Below the pieces are notes generated by a model. The model was not told the DNA's origin. It saw only the letters and a list, made by a program, of their open reading frames with translations, and did not search any database. The position numbers and the translations under genes were made by a program. A stretch of DNA of 64,000 nt from positions 1-64,000 of the forward strand of contig CATKXX010000011.1 of assembly GCA_949840935.1 (NCBI GenBank), given 5' to 3'. This document shows positions 48,914 to 58,429 of the stretch, piece by piece (the stretch's first letter is position 1; each line of letters starts with the position of its first letter). The stretch comes from an uncultured Acetatifactor sp. (GTDB lineage Bacteria > Bacillota > Clostridia > Lachnospirales > Lachnospiraceae).

Positions 48914-49369
48914 ATGGCGCGTTTTCGATATTCCATGCAGAGCATTCTGGATATCAAGCTGAAGATGGAGACCCAGGCAAAGCAGGAATTTTCTGCGGCC
49001 AGGGCGGCGCTGGACGAGGAAGAGGCCAGGCTGGAACGGCTCTGTGACAGAAAGGCGGGATATGAGGAGGAGGCCGCAAGGCTTCGTTCGGGGATCCTGG
49101 ATTTCAGGGCCATGGAGGAAAACAAGACAGCCATCCTGTGTATGGAGAACTTCATCCTGGAACAGCAGGCATGTGTGAAAAAGGCGGAGGATGTGCTGGA
49201 GCGGGCCAGAGAGAAGCTGGCGGAAGTCATGATGGAGCGTAAGACTCACGAGACCCTGAAAGAAAAGGCGTTCGGTGAATTCCTGAGGGAGGAAAACAGA
49301 CGCGAGGGAAAAGAAGTAGATGAATTGACAAGTTATACATACGGGCAGAAGCATAGTGCCCATGCTTGA
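48914..49369 (+). CDS. fliJ: Flagellar export chaperone-like protein FliJ
   Basis: A 151-residue protein, almost wholly a two-helix coiled coil rich in Glu, Ala, Arg and Lys, starting MARFRYSMQSILDIKLKMETQ, as usual for FliJ. It promotes FliI hexamer function and chaperone recycling. Sequence conservation in the family is low; the position after fliI is the main support. Confidence 0.88.
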   Translation: MARFRYSMQSILDIKLKMETQAKQEFSAARAALDEEEARLERLCDRKAGYEEEAARLRSGILDFRAMEENKTAILCMENFILEQQACVKKAEDVLERAREKLAEVMMERKTHETLKEKAFGEFLREENRREGKEVDELTSYTYGQKHSAHA

Positions 49370-49399
49370 TTCATATACATTTAGGAAATGAGGGAAAGT

Positions 49400-50275
49400 A
49401 TGGCCAAGGAATTGACTCCGGAAGCTGCTGCGGCAGAGGCGGAGAAGAAAAAGTTAAAAGAAGAGAAAATACAGCTTAAGAAGGAGCAGAAGGAGCAGAA
49501 AAGGGACGCAAAGCGCCGTGCAAAGGAGATATCCAAACAGGAGGAGGAGCTTTCCGAGGATGAGGACGGCAACGGCCTGGTCACATTCTTCGCAACGATA
49601 TTGATCGTGGCCCTCTGGCTGGCAGTGATCTGTGTGATCGTGAAGCTGGATATCGGGGGCTTTGGCAGTTCGGTGCTGACGCCCATTTTAAAGGATGTGC
49701 CTGTGGTCAACAGGATACTGCCGGGCAATGTCCAGACGGAAACGAATGACCCTGAGAGCTTTGGCGGGTATTCCAGCCTGCAGGAGGCGGTGGATTACAT
49801 TAAACAGCTGGAGCTGGAGCTGGAGCGCGCGCAGAGCGCATCCGCCCAGAAGGATGTGGATCTGGAGAACCTGAAGGCAGAGGTGCTCCGCCTGATGGAA
49901 TTTGAAAAGAGGCAGACGGAATTCCAGAGGATTGAGACGGAATTCTATGAGGAGGTCGTTTATTCCGATAAGGGGCCTGGGGCGGAGGAGTACCGGAAAT
50001 GGTATGAGGAGATGAATCCCACCACGGCTGAATTCCTGTATAAACAGGTTATCATGCAGCTTCAGGAAAGCCAGGAAATCCAGCAGTATGCGCAGGCATA
50101 TTCCGCGATGAAGCCGAAGCAGGCTGCCAAGATCTTTGAGGAGATGACGGATAATCTGGAATTGGCTGCTAAAATACTGAATGCCATGAGCGCGGAGGAC
50201 AGGGGGGCAATCCTGGGGGTTATGGACGCCGAGGTAGCCGCGAAGCTGACGAAGATCATGAACCCCGACTCTTAA
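49400..50275 (+). CDS. YlxF/MotE-like flagellar operon protein
   Basis: A 291-residue protein with one transmembrane helix. A highly charged cytosolic N-terminus (about 1-55, KKLKEEK and KKEQKEQKRDAKRR runs) is followed by the membrane segment (about 60-82), a coiled coil (about 130-190) and an MgtE-N-like helical domain (about 200-285, YSAMKPKQAAKIFEEM and LNAMSAEDRGAIL). Proteins of this type occupy the place of ylxF between fliJ and fliK, and may act as chaperones for stator components, like MotE; that role is inferred. Start 49400 is preferred to 49388 because GAGGG sits 5 bases upstream. Confidence 0.75.
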   Translation: MAKELTPEAAAAEAEKKKLKEEKIQLKKEQKEQKRDAKRRAKEISKQEEELSEDEDGNGLVTFFATILIVALWLAVICVIVKLDIGGFGSSVLTPILKDVPVVNRILPGNVQTETNDPESFGGYSSLQEAVDYIKQLELELERAQSASAQKDVDLENLKAEVLRLMEFEKRQTEFQRIETEFYEEVVYSDKGPGAEEYRKWYEEMNPTTAEFLYKQVIMQLQESQEIQQYAQAYSAMKPKQAAKIFEEMTDNLELAAKILNAMSAEDRGAILGVMDAEVAAKLTKIMNPDS

Positions 50276-50369
50276 GTACGGCGGCGGGGATGTCGATATA
50301 TGGTATGAATGCTCTTAACGGGGCGTTTATATATAAAGCATCATCACAAATCAGGAAAGGAGGAGGACA

Positions 50370-51752
50370 ATGACGAGTACACCTGTAAAGGATGCGAATC
50401 TCCTGTTTACAGGCCTGACATCTGCCATGGGAAGCAGGGCATCGGGCATCGGGCAGAACGGGTTCCAGGCTGTGTTGAATAATCAGACGCAGAAGAATAC
50501 CGGGAACCAGGCTCCGGAGAGCCGGCCTGTGGAGGCCCGGACTGCTGTGAAGCGTCCCGACGCGGGGACAAAGGCGGAAGAGCCGGCGGATACCGGGGAC
50601 ATTCAGGAAGTGCAGCACGATGTGCAAAAGGGGCTTCCCGAAGGGGACGGAGAGGAAGTGATGACTCCCGAAGAACTGGAGGAGGCTATGGCGGTGCTCC
50701 AGACGGCAGCCGTGGAGCTGATACAGCAGGCGGCAGAGCTGTTGGGAATCCCGGTGGAAGAACTGCAGAGCCTGATGGACGACCTGGGGATGGAGACCCT
50801 GGATATCCTGGATCCGAAGCAGCTCGGTGCATTATTTCTGCAGGCCGGCGGCGTGGAAGATTCCTATGCCCTGGTTACTGACGAGGGGCTGTATGAGGAC
50901 TATCAGACACTGATGAAGCAGCTGGACACTGTCCTGCAGGAATGCGGTGAGAAGCTGGATAAGAACCCGGCGCAGATTTCCATGCTTTTGGAGAAGCCTG
51001 AGGTACAAAATGCGGCGTCCCTGACGGAGGTCTCGGAGGAGAGGCAGTTTTCTGAAGGGAAGATTCCTGAGAGGGAGCTTCCGGAGACGGGCGAAATGAC
51101 CATCCCGGACAATACTGTTGTGAATACCCCGAAGGCTGAGACGGATAATGGCAGCCGGCAGGAGCACAGGGAGGATACCCCCGACGACAGTAAAGAGCAG
51201 CCCGGCGGAAATATCTTCCTGCAGAATGTAAAGGCCGGTGAATTCCAGCCCGAGGTACAACAGGCGGAAGAACCCGCAGGCCTGGCTGAGACGGAGCAGA
51301 CCGAGAATATCATGCGCCAGATCATGGACTACATGAAAGTCCAGCTGAAGGCGGACACCACGAATCTGGAGATGCAGCTTCATCCCGCGAGCCTGGGCAC
51401 GGTACAGGTTCAGCTTGCTTCCAGGGGCGGTGCGGTGACGGCTAATTTTATCACCCAGAACGAAGCGGTGAAGGCGGCCCTGGAGAGCCAGATGGCGCAG
51501 CTGATCGAGAGGTTTGACGAACAGGGTGTCAAGGTGGAGGCTGTTGAGGTTACCGTACAGACCCATGAATTCGAGAGGAATCTCGAGCAGGGGCAGGGCA
51601 GGGGACAGCAGAATGAGGAGCCTGCCAGAAAGGGACGGACCAGAAGAATTGACCTGAACGATGCGCTCTCCATGGAAAACATGGAGGAAGAAGACGCCCT
51701 GGCGGCAGAAATGATGGCGGCCAATGGCAACACGGTGGATTACACCGCGTAA
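50370..51752 (+). CDS. fliK: Flagellar hook-length control protein FliK
   Basis: A 460-residue secreted ruler protein. A long variable, Glu/Pro/Thr-rich N-terminal part is followed by the conserved C-terminal Flg_hook domain (about 310-400), containing LEMQLHPASLGTVQVQL and the VEAVEVTVQ strand, which switches export from hook to filament. GGAGGAGG precedes the ATG. flgD follows. Confidence 0.92.
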   Translation: MTSTPVKDANLLFTGLTSAMGSRASGIGQNGFQAVLNNQTQKNTGNQAPESRPVEARTAVKRPDAGTKAEEPADTGDIQEVQHDVQKGLPEGDGEEVMTPEELEEAMAVLQTAAVELIQQAAELLGIPVEELQSLMDDLGMETLDILDPKQLGALFLQAGGVEDSYALVTDEGLYEDYQTLMKQLDTVLQECGEKLDKNPAQISMLLEKPEVQNAASLTEVSEERQFSEGKIPERELPETGEMTIPDNTVVNTPKAETDNGSRQEHREDTPDDSKEQPGGNIFLQNVKAGEFQPEVQQAEEPAGLAETEQTENIMRQIMDYMKVQLKADTTNLEMQLHPASLGTVQVQLASRGGAVTANFITQNEAVKAALESQMAQLIERFDEQGVKVEAVEVTVQTHEFERNLEQGQGRGQQNEEPARKGRTRRIDLNDALSMENMEEEDALAAEMMAANGNTVDYTA

Positions 51753-51825
51753 AAGGCAGCACAATACAAAGCGATGTGCAGATTATGAGTCATGCGTATC
51801 GGATGAAGGAAAGGAGGAAAAGACC

Positions 51826-52605
51826 ATGGCAAATTGGGCAGTGGTAGAAAATGGCCAGATTGTAGAGAGCACTTCACAGACTTCCCTGAAGAAGGCGAGT
51901 GCCGCGAGCAAGGACGGCATGGATAAGGATGCGTTCCTGCAGCTTCTGGTTGCGCAGATGAAATACCAGGATCCCCTGGAGCCTACTTCCAACACGGAAT
52001 TTGTATCGCAGTACGCGCAGTTCTCCCAGGTGGAGCAGATGCAGAATATGGCTGCGACCACGGAGCTGGCGAGGGCAACTTCCCTGGTAGGGCAGGAGGT
52101 ATATGTCAAGACTACCGATTCCGCAGGGACGGAGAGGTATGTGACAGGTAAGGTTGACTATGTACAGTTTGAGAACAATAAGGCATATCTTGTGATTGAT
52201 GAGAAGTTGTACGCACTGGATGACCTGGAGATCGTGGCGGATAAGGATTATCTGTCGGCTTACGACAAGGCGCGTGATTTCAGTAATAAGCTGGCGGGAC
52301 TTCCCGGCCTGTACAGTATCGATCTCACCTATGGCGATACCATTGACGAGCTGGAAGAGACTTACAAGAATATGACGGATTACGAGAAGACCTTTATCGC
52401 CAAGGAAACGGTGGAGACTCTGAACAAGTATGTTGAGAGGCTGAAGGAGATCCGCCTGCTGGCAGGAGAGATTACGGACGGCGAGGGCTCGGATAACGTC
52501 GAGGGTTCCGATAAGGTAGAAGGCTCTGAGGGTGAGGGCGACGGTGAGGATACCGGCGACAAAGAGGATACGGAAGGCACAGAGGGAACAGAAGCAACGG
52601 AATAA
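51826..52605 (+). CDS. flgD: Flagellar hook-assembly scaffold FlgD
   Basis: A 259-residue cap for hook growth. The conserved N-terminal block is DAFLQLLVAQMKYQDPLEP followed by EFVSQYAQFSQVEQM. The central part is smaller than in Salmonella, and the C-terminus is a Gly/Glu/Asp repeat tail. The start at 51826 has AAGGAGG upstream; an ATG at 51724 would overlap the end of fliK and adds non-homologous residues. Confidence 0.92.
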   Translation: MANWAVVENGQIVESTSQTSLKKASAASKDGMDKDAFLQLLVAQMKYQDPLEPTSNTEFVSQYAQFSQVEQMQNMAATTELARATSLVGQEVYVKTTDSAGTERYVTGKVDYVQFENNKAYLVIDEKLYALDDLEIVADKDYLSAYDKARDFSNKLAGLPGLYSIDLTYGDTIDELEETYKNMTDYEKTFIAKETVETLNKYVERLKEIRLLAGEITDGEGSDNVEGSDKVEGSEGEGDGEDTGDKEDTEGTEGTEATE

Positions 52606-52629
52606 GCATGGGCGGGAGCGAGGAGAGAG

Positions 52630-53031
52630 ATGCGGATTAAGAATAACGGTTATCTTTCCATTGAGCAGCTGACGGGACAGTACTTAAACGGTACACAGAA
52701 GTCAGGAAATACCCGTGAGACCAGGGAAGGTCTTTCCTTTCAGGAAATTCTGCAGCAGAAGAGCCTGCAGGATACAGGCAGTCTTAAATTTTCCAAGCAT
52801 GCACTGGGAAGATTGAATGACCGCAAGATCGAGCTTAGCGAGGGGCAGCTTGAGAGGCTGAACGAGGGGGCGCAGAGAGCGGGACAGAAGGGAATCAGAG
52901 ATTCCTTGGTGATCGTGGACGAACTGGCATTTATCGTAAACGTACCCAATCAGACAGTTGTGACTGCAATGGACAGCACGGAAACCAACGAAAATGTATT
53001 TACCAATATCAACGGAGCAGTAATCATGTAA
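52630..53031 (+). CDS. Flagellar operon protein (TIGR02530-like)
   Basis: A 133-residue cytosolic protein. KFSKHALGRLNDRKIELSEG in the middle and LVIVDELAFIVNVPNQTVVTAMD toward the end fit the small conserved protein found between flgD and flgE in many Gram-positive fla operons. The function is unknown; a role in hook assembly or regulation has been suggested by context only. GAGAGAG precedes the start. Confidence 0.85.
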   Translation: MRIKNNGYLSIEQLTGQYLNGTQKSGNTRETREGLSFQEILQQKSLQDTGSLKFSKHALGRLNDRKIELSEGQLERLNEGAQRAGQKGIRDSLVIVDELAFIVNVPNQTVVTAMDSTETNENVFTNINGAVIM

Positions 53032-53107
53032 CCGGACCTAGCAGGAGGTTACGCTTCCCGAATGACGGACGGAGGCGGCTGCTCCCCTGACAGGAGGAAT
53101 AAGCACT

Positions 53108-54904
53108 ATGATGAGATCACTTTTCTCTGGTGTTGCCGGCCTTAAGACACACCAGACCAAGATGGATGTTATCGGTAACAACATCGCCAACGTAAACACA
53201 GTGGGATTTAAGTCAAGCTCGATCGTATTTGCGGATCTGATGAGCCAGACCACCCAGCGGGCCAGCGGGCCCAACGCGGCTACCGGCACCGGCGGTACCA
53301 ACGCCAGACAGATCGGTCTGGGCGTAAAGTCAGGGGCCATCAATATCAATATCACGGGCCAGGGCTCCGCACAGTCTACCGGAAATCCCTTCGATATCAT
53401 GATCGAGGGAGATAATTTCTTCGTGGTGAACAATGGTACGGAGAATCTGTTTACCAGGGACGGTTCTTTCTATGTGGATGCGGCGGGCAATCTGGCCATG
53501 ACCAGCACCGGCTACAATGTGATGGGCTGGCAGGTTGACCCTGAGACCATGGATATCAAGCAGGATACCGTTACTGCCCTGCGCATTATGAGCGAGGCAA
53601 ACCTGACCTACCCGGCGGAGGCAACATCCCAGGCGTATATGGCAGGTATTCTCGATAAAAATGATAAGGATTCCACCAGCTCCAACGGTAAGGTGGTTAA
53701 CCTGCAGTTCTTTGATGCACTGGGCTACCGATATTCCGCAAAGTTTGCCTTTAAGAAATCCGATAAGATAGCCGGGGCAGGATCGGTGCCCCCCCAGGAT
53801 GTTTACAGTCTGGAGCTTGTGGGGATTCAGGACGATTACGGTAATGATGTGACCGGCGTCACCAAGGCACTGTTCGGCGAGTCCGATTCCACGCAGTACA
53901 GGGCAGGCAAGATATCTTTTGATTCTACCAACTATGAGTGGGATGGGAAGGTACTCAGGAGGAAGGGCGTTACCGGAGACGCCGGGGTTGTTGTAGATCT
54001 GGCTACCCTGGTCGATGGGGATGCACTCAAGACAAACAGAGAAGAAGAGATCACCGCGGGCGGTGAGACGATCACAGTCCAGGACGGGCTGGATGCCATC
54101 GCAAAGGCGTACGGCTTCGAGGGATCCACGGATGAATTCCTGTCCATGATGTGCAGGGTGAATACCGGTACGGATGCGGCGCCTAAGCTGGAAGAGCTTA
54201 CCATTTCACAGATGCTGGTCAATCTGAATAAGGGTGCTGCGACGGATGTCAATGCACTTCCCACGTTCCCGGGCGCCGGCGCTGACACGGATACCACCTT
54301 CGAGACGGTGGGACGTAAGTTTACGGGTATCAGCGTACACTTTAACTCAAACAACGGTGAATTTTATGGTATTTTCGGGCAGTCCACATCGTCCACCCAG
54401 AAGCTGAATCTGTCTGCCCTGGGCGGCAATTTCTCCGATATTACCATCGACTTCTCCCATTTGTCCGAGCCGGATAATAAGGGGACGTCCACTGCCGCCG
54501 CTACCAGCGGCAGCTATGAAGGGCTCGGGGCAGGCCGACGCCTGGGCAAGATGATCGGCGTGTCCATCCAGCAGGACGGCAAGATTTATTCCAGCTATGA
54601 CAACGGCATGACGAAGCTTCTGGGCCAGATCGCTACGGCAAGCTTTGCCAACGCCTCCGGCCTGGAGAAGCATGGTGACAACCTGTATTCCGCAACCTTG
54701 AACTCCGGCGAGTTTGACGGTATCGGCGTGAATATCACCGCAAACGGCGGAAAGATGTCCACCGAGCAGCTGGAGATGAGTAATGTGGACCTTTCCTCCG
54801 AGTTTACGGAGATGATCACTACCCAGCGCGGATTCCAGGCAAACAGCCGTATCATCACGGTTTCCGATACGCTGCTGGAGGAGTTGACCAACCTTAAGAG
54901 ATAA
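53108..54904 (+). CDS. flgE: Flagellar hook protein FlgE
   Basis: A 598-residue hook subunit. N-terminal MRSLFSGVAGLKTHQTKMDVIGNNIANVNTVGF pieces (FSGVAGL and NNIANVNTVGFK) and the C-terminal helix with EFTEMITTQRGFQANSRIIT are typical. It is longer than Bacillus FlgE, with an expanded central domain (about 150-430). GGAGG lies about 10 bases before the first ATG; the second ATG, one codon on, is equally possible. Confidence 0.95.
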   Translation: MMRSLFSGVAGLKTHQTKMDVIGNNIANVNTVGFKSSSIVFADLMSQTTQRASGPNAATGTGGTNARQIGLGVKSGAININITGQGSAQSTGNPFDIMIEGDNFFVVNNGTENLFTRDGSFYVDAAGNLAMTSTGYNVMGWQVDPETMDIKQDTVTALRIMSEANLTYPAEATSQAYMAGILDKNDKDSTSSNGKVVNLQFFDALGYRYSAKFAFKKSDKIAGAGSVPPQDVYSLELVGIQDDYGNDVTGVTKALFGESDSTQYRAGKISFDSTNYEWDGKVLRRKGVTGDAGVVVDLATLVDGDALKTNREEEITAGGETITVQDGLDAIAKAYGFEGSTDEFLSMMCRVNTGTDAAPKLEELTISQMLVNLNKGAATDVNALPTFPGAGADTDTTFETVGRKFTGISVHFNSNNGEFYGIFGQSTSSTQKLNLSALGGNFSDITIDFSHLSEPDNKGTSTAAATSGSYEGLGAGRRLGKMIGVSIQQDGKIYSSYDNGMTKLLGQIATASFANASGLEKHGDNLYSATLNSGEFDGIGVNITANGGKMSTEQLEMSNVDLSSEFTEMITTQRGFQANSRIITVSDTLLEELTNLKR

Positions 54905-54957
54905 TATTATATCTTTTTTTATCTTTTGCTCGCATTATGACCGGATGTATGATATAC

Positions 54958-54985
54958 TAAGGGAGCGGATTTTTTCGCTCCCTTA
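54958..54985 (+). other. 10-bp perfect hairpin within the flagellar operon
   Basis: TAAGGGAGCG (54958-54967) and CGCTCCCTTA (54976-54985) pair exactly. The T-run lies in the loop, not after the stem, so it is not a standard terminator. It may be an RNA-processing or stability site between flgE and flbD. Confidence 0.55.
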
Positions 54986-55014
54986 CTAAATGAAACAGGC
55001 AGAGGCGGTTTTTC

Positions 55015-55200
55015 ATGATTGAAGTTACGAAGCTCAACGGTGAGAAGATTCTTGTGAATCCTCTTTTATTTGAGGTTGTGGAGGAGACTCCGGACACGGT
55101 CATCACCATGACCACCGGGAAAAAAATAATTGTAAAAGAAAGTAGACAAGAGGTGAAAAATCTTGTAAAATTGTATAGAAAAGATGTTTTTGCGGAGTGA
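55015..55200 (+). CDS. flbD: FlbD/SwrD-type small flagellar protein
   Basis: A 61-residue protein, beginning MIEVTKLNGEKILVNPLLFE with the VxVTKLNGxxxxxNPxxIE pattern of the FlbD/SwrD family. In Bacillus SwrD increases motor torque for swarming. Its place between flgE and motA fits. Weak ribosome site (AGAGGCGG). Confidence 0.9.
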   Translation: MIEVTKLNGEKILVNPLLFEVVEETPDTVITMTTGKKIIVKESRQEVKNLVKLYRKDVFAE

Positions 55201-55222
55201 TAAAAAATTTAGGGGAATGTAG

Positions 55223-56023
55223 GTGATTATTGTGGACATAGCATCATTAGCCGGTATTATTTTGTGTTTTGCCATGCTCATATTCGGTATTTTCAGTTCG
55301 GCCGGAGCTGCAGGCTTTCATGAGTATTTGGACTTTCCTTCCTTTGTCATTACCTTCGGAGGATCCTTTTTCGCTACCATGACATCGGTCAGCCTCGCGG
55401 ATTATATCGGTGGCCTTAAGAGCTTCATGCTGATCTTTAAGGCACCTGCGCTGGATACCGCGGCGATGATCCGGAAAATCATAGAATTATCAAATGTGGC
55501 CCGTAAAGAAGGCCTGCTCTCCCTGGAGGAGGCGGCATCGGATATGGACGAGCAGTTTTTGAAAAAGGGGATACTGCTCATCGTAGACGGTACGGACCCT
55601 GATTTAGTGCGTGCAATTATGGAGACCGAGCTGATCAGCCTGGACAGCAGGCATAAGACACGTATCGGTTTCTGGGATACACTGGGATCCATGGGGCCTG
55701 CCTGGGGTATGATCGGTACTCTGGTCGGTCTGGTGGATATGTTGTATCATATGGAAGATGCATCTACACTGGGACCCGCCATGGCGGTGGCGCTGATTAC
55801 AACATTGTACGGCTCCATACTGGCCAACTGGATCTGCGGCCCTGTTTCCAATAAACTGAAGGCTGATAATTCCGCTGAGATGATGATGAAGGAAGTCATG
55901 ATTGAGGGTCTCCTGTCCATCCAGGCAGGCGAGAATCCCCGAGTGATCGAGGAGAAGCTGAAGTCCTTCCTGGCTCCCAGCGAGAGGGATAATCCCGGTG
56001 ATGAGGCAGGGGGTGAGGAGTAA
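55223..56023 (+). CDS. motA: Flagellar motor stator protein MotA
   Basis: A stator subunit of about 266 residues with four membrane helices. The conserved GSMGPAWGMIGTLVGLV segment contains the proton-channel helices, and the cytosolic loop (about 75-160) with charged residues contacts FliG. Two GTG starts are plausible: 55223 (AGGGGA upstream) or 55232 (AGGTGA 5 bases upstream, giving MDIASLAGI). It overlaps motB by one base (TAATG). Confidence 0.95.
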   Translation: MIIVDIASLAGIILCFAMLIFGIFSSAGAAGFHEYLDFPSFVITFGGSFFATMTSVSLADYIGGLKSFMLIFKAPALDTAAMIRKIIELSNVARKEGLLSLEEAASDMDEQFLKKGILLIVDGTDPDLVRAIMETELISLDSRHKTRIGFWDTLGSMGPAWGMIGTLVGLVDMLYHMEDASTLGPAMAVALITTLYGSILANWICGPVSNKLKADNSAEMMMKEVMIEGLLSIQAGENPRVIEEKLKSFLAPSERDNPGDEAGGEE

Positions 56024-56844
56024 TGGCAAGGCGTCAGGAAGATACACCCCCTGCGGGTTCGCCGGCGTGGATGTCTACTTTCAGTGACCTGATGAATCTG
56101 CTGCTTTGCTTCTTCGTTATGCTGTTCGCCATGTCCACCCTGGAGGAGAGCAAGCTCCATGAGCTGGTGGCAGCGATGAACAACACCGTCAGCATCTTTG
56201 AAGGGGGAGCTACCGCCATAGGTGACGGTATGCTGATCAGCAACGGCGTCAGCCAGCTGAACGAATTGGATCAGTATATCAACAGCACCGGTAAGACGGC
56301 CGACAGCTCCACAGACGGCGAGGATATGGAAGAATTTGAAAAGTCACCCGAAGCGCTGGAAGAGATTGTTACAGAGGAACAGCTCCGGCAGAATGAGGAG
56401 TTGTCTGAGAGAATGTCTGAGGCTCTCCAGGAGAGCGCTATTTCCGACCAGGTGGATGTGAATTTTACGGCACAGTATGTGCAGCTTACCATGAACGGCG
56501 CGTTACTGTTTGATTCGGGAAGCGCGGAGTTGAAAGAGGAATCCATGCAGATCCTGCAGAAGGTGGGGGATATCCTTCAGTATTACAGCACGGGGGTCAT
56601 TGAGATCGAAGGCCATACTGATAATGTCCCGATCAGTAGCTCCCATTATCCCAGCAACGAGGAGCTCAGCAGCGACAGGGCCCTTTCCGTGTTTTACTTC
56701 CTGCAGGAGAACACTTCGCTGGATCCGAAGAATTTAAGGCATGCGGGAATGGGGGAACGCGTTCCCATAGCCGATAATTCCACTGCGGAGGGCAGGAGCA
56801 GGAACAGAAGGGTTGAAATTAGAATCTATAATTCGGCGAGATAA
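56023..56844 (+). CDS. motB: Flagellar motor stator protein MotB
   Basis: A 273-residue partner of MotA. A single membrane helix follows PAWMSTFSDLMNLLLCFF with the proton-binding Asp in FSDL, and a C-terminal OmpA-like domain with IEIEGHTDNVPIS anchors it to peptidoglycan. An acidic, Ser-rich linker (about 85-130) lies between. Its start overlaps the motA stop. Confidence 0.95.
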   Translation: MARRQEDTPPAGSPAWMSTFSDLMNLLLCFFVMLFAMSTLEESKLHELVAAMNNTVSIFEGGATAIGDGMLISNGVSQLNELDQYINSTGKTADSSTDGEDMEEFEKSPEALEEIVTEEQLRQNEELSERMSEALQESAISDQVDVNFTAQYVQLTMNGALLFDSGSAELKEESMQILQKVGDILQYYSTGVIEIEGHTDNVPISSSHYPSNEELSSDRALSVFYFLQENTSLDPKNLRHAGMGERVPIADNSTAEGRSRNRRVEIRIYNSAR

Positions 56845-56874
56845 TGGCCGGAATGAAAATGAGGGTGAATAAAT

Positions 56875-57399
56875 ATGAAAAAGAATTTATTGACAGTGTT
56901 AATTTTGGCATTGGTGATCGTAAACATTGTGCTTTCCTCCATTATGATGGTGAGTGTGATCAGCGCCAATAAGAAGACCGCGGAGCTGGTAGGCAGCGTT
57001 GCCTCTGCACTGAATCTTGAGATGGCTGTTCCCGGAAGTGAGGGAGAGGCGGAACCGGTGGTGTCCCTGGAGGATACCGAAGTGTATGCCCTGCCGGAGG
57101 CGTTGATGATCCCTCTGAGCAGCGCCGACGGCGGCACTGTTTACTTTATCTTCGAATTATCCCTGTCCATGAACAGCAAAGGGGATGGCTATAAGAAGCT
57201 GGGGGAGAATATTACCTCCGGCAGCTATGACACTCTGATCAAGGACTGTGTCAACTCTGTTGTCAGTACCCATACCGAGGAGGAGTGCCGGAATGACTTT
57301 GAGTCTATCAGGAATGAAATCCTTCAGGCTATTCAGACGATGCTTGACTACGATTTTGTTTATAAGGTGAATATCAGCGGAAAGAAATTCAGCAGCTGA
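56875..57399 (+). CDS. fliL: Flagellar basal-body associated protein FliL
   Basis: A 174-residue single-pass membrane protein that supports stator function. N-terminal basic residues (MKKN) precede the membrane helix (about 5-28), then a periplasm-side domain with the YFIFELSLSMNS strand and the late VYKVNISGKKFSS. Weak family conservation, but position between motB and fliM is diagnostic. Confidence 0.88.
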   Translation: MKKNLLTVLILALVIVNIVLSSIMMVSVISANKKTAELVGSVASALNLEMAVPGSEGEAEPVVSLEDTEVYALPEALMIPLSSADGGTVYFIFELSLSMNSKGDGYKKLGENITSGSYDTLIKDCVNSVVSTHTEEECRNDFESIRNEILQAIQTMLDYDFVYKVNISGKKFSS

Positions 57400-57445
57400 C
57401 GCGCTATGGCGGACGTATGAATAGTTTGATAGGAGGTGAGCTTGT

Positions 57446-58426
57446 GTGGGCGAGGTCCTTTCCCAAAGCGAAATAGATAATCTGCTTGCGGCGATATCAT
57501 CAGGCGAGCTGGATACAGACCAGATGCAGGATAATGAGGAGAAGCAGGTTAAAGATTATGACTTCAGCCGCCCTACAAAGTTCTCAAAGGAGCATTTAAG
57601 GACGCTTGAGATCATATTTGAGCATTACGGAAGACTGATTTCCACAAATCTTCCTGTATATTTGAGGAAGAATGTCCAGGTTGCGGTAGCAAGCTCTGAG
57701 ACGGTAACCTTTAATGAGTTTACGAATGCCTTGTCGAATCCGGTTATTCTGGGTATCATAAATTTTGCACCGTTAAACGGTACGATCATTATGGATCTGG
57801 CGACCAATCTCGGCTATGCGATGCTGGATCGTATGCTGGGCGGAGCAGGGGTTCCGCTGGAAAAGAACAGAGAATTTTCCGAGATTGAAATGACGATCAT
57901 TGAGAAGATATTAGTAATGTTTACACAGCTGTTAAGGGAGCCGTGGAAGAATGTTATTGATATAGCGCCTGTGCTGCAGAGACTGGAGACAAATCCACAA
58001 TTTGCCCAGGTGATAGCCCCCAACGACATGATAGCGATTGTAACGCTGAACATGAAGATAGGGGAAGTGGAGGGCTTTATGAATGTCTGTCTTCCGTTCC
58101 TTACGCTGGAAGATGTCATGGATAAGCTGAACACAAAGTATTGGTTCTCTACGATGCAGGAGCATCATGATGAGAATTACGAAGCTTACATTGAGTCATT
58201 GATCCGAAGGGCGGATATACCCGTGAGGGCTGTCCTGGGCAAGAGCATGATATCGGTCAGCGATTTCATGAACCTGCAGGTTGGCGACTGTATCCGTCTG
58301 GGGTCCAGAGTGGATGATGACATGAATATTTATGTAGGTAATATCAAAAAATTTACCGCATTACCCGGCGCCGAAAAGGATTCCTATGCCGTCCGGATCA
58401 CATCGGTAATCAGAGAGGAGGAGTAG
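57446..58426 (+). CDS. fliM: Flagellar motor switch protein FliM
   Basis: A 326-residue C-ring protein that binds phosphorylated CheY. The N-terminal LSQSEIDNLLAAI peptide is the CheY-P binding site, the middle CheC-like domain contains RTLEIIFEHYGR and LGYAMLDRMLGG, and the C-terminal SpoA domain (about 245-320) mediates ring contacts. GTG start at 57446 with GGAGGTGA upstream. fliY follows after 3 bases. Confidence 0.96.
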   Translation: MGEVLSQSEIDNLLAAISSGELDTDQMQDNEEKQVKDYDFSRPTKFSKEHLRTLEIIFEHYGRLISTNLPVYLRKNVQVAVASSETVTFNEFTNALSNPVILGIINFAPLNGTIIMDLATNLGYAMLDRMLGGAGVPLEKNREFSEIEMTIIEKILVMFTQLLREPWKNVIDIAPVLQRLETNPQFAQVIAPNDMIAIVTLNMKIGEVEGFMNVCLPFLTLEDVMDKLNTKYWFSTMQEHHDENYEAYIESLIRRADIPVRAVLGKSMISVSDFMNLQVGDCIRLGSRVDDDMNIYVGNIKKFTALPGAEKDSYAVRITSVIREEE

Positions 58427-58429
58427 TGA

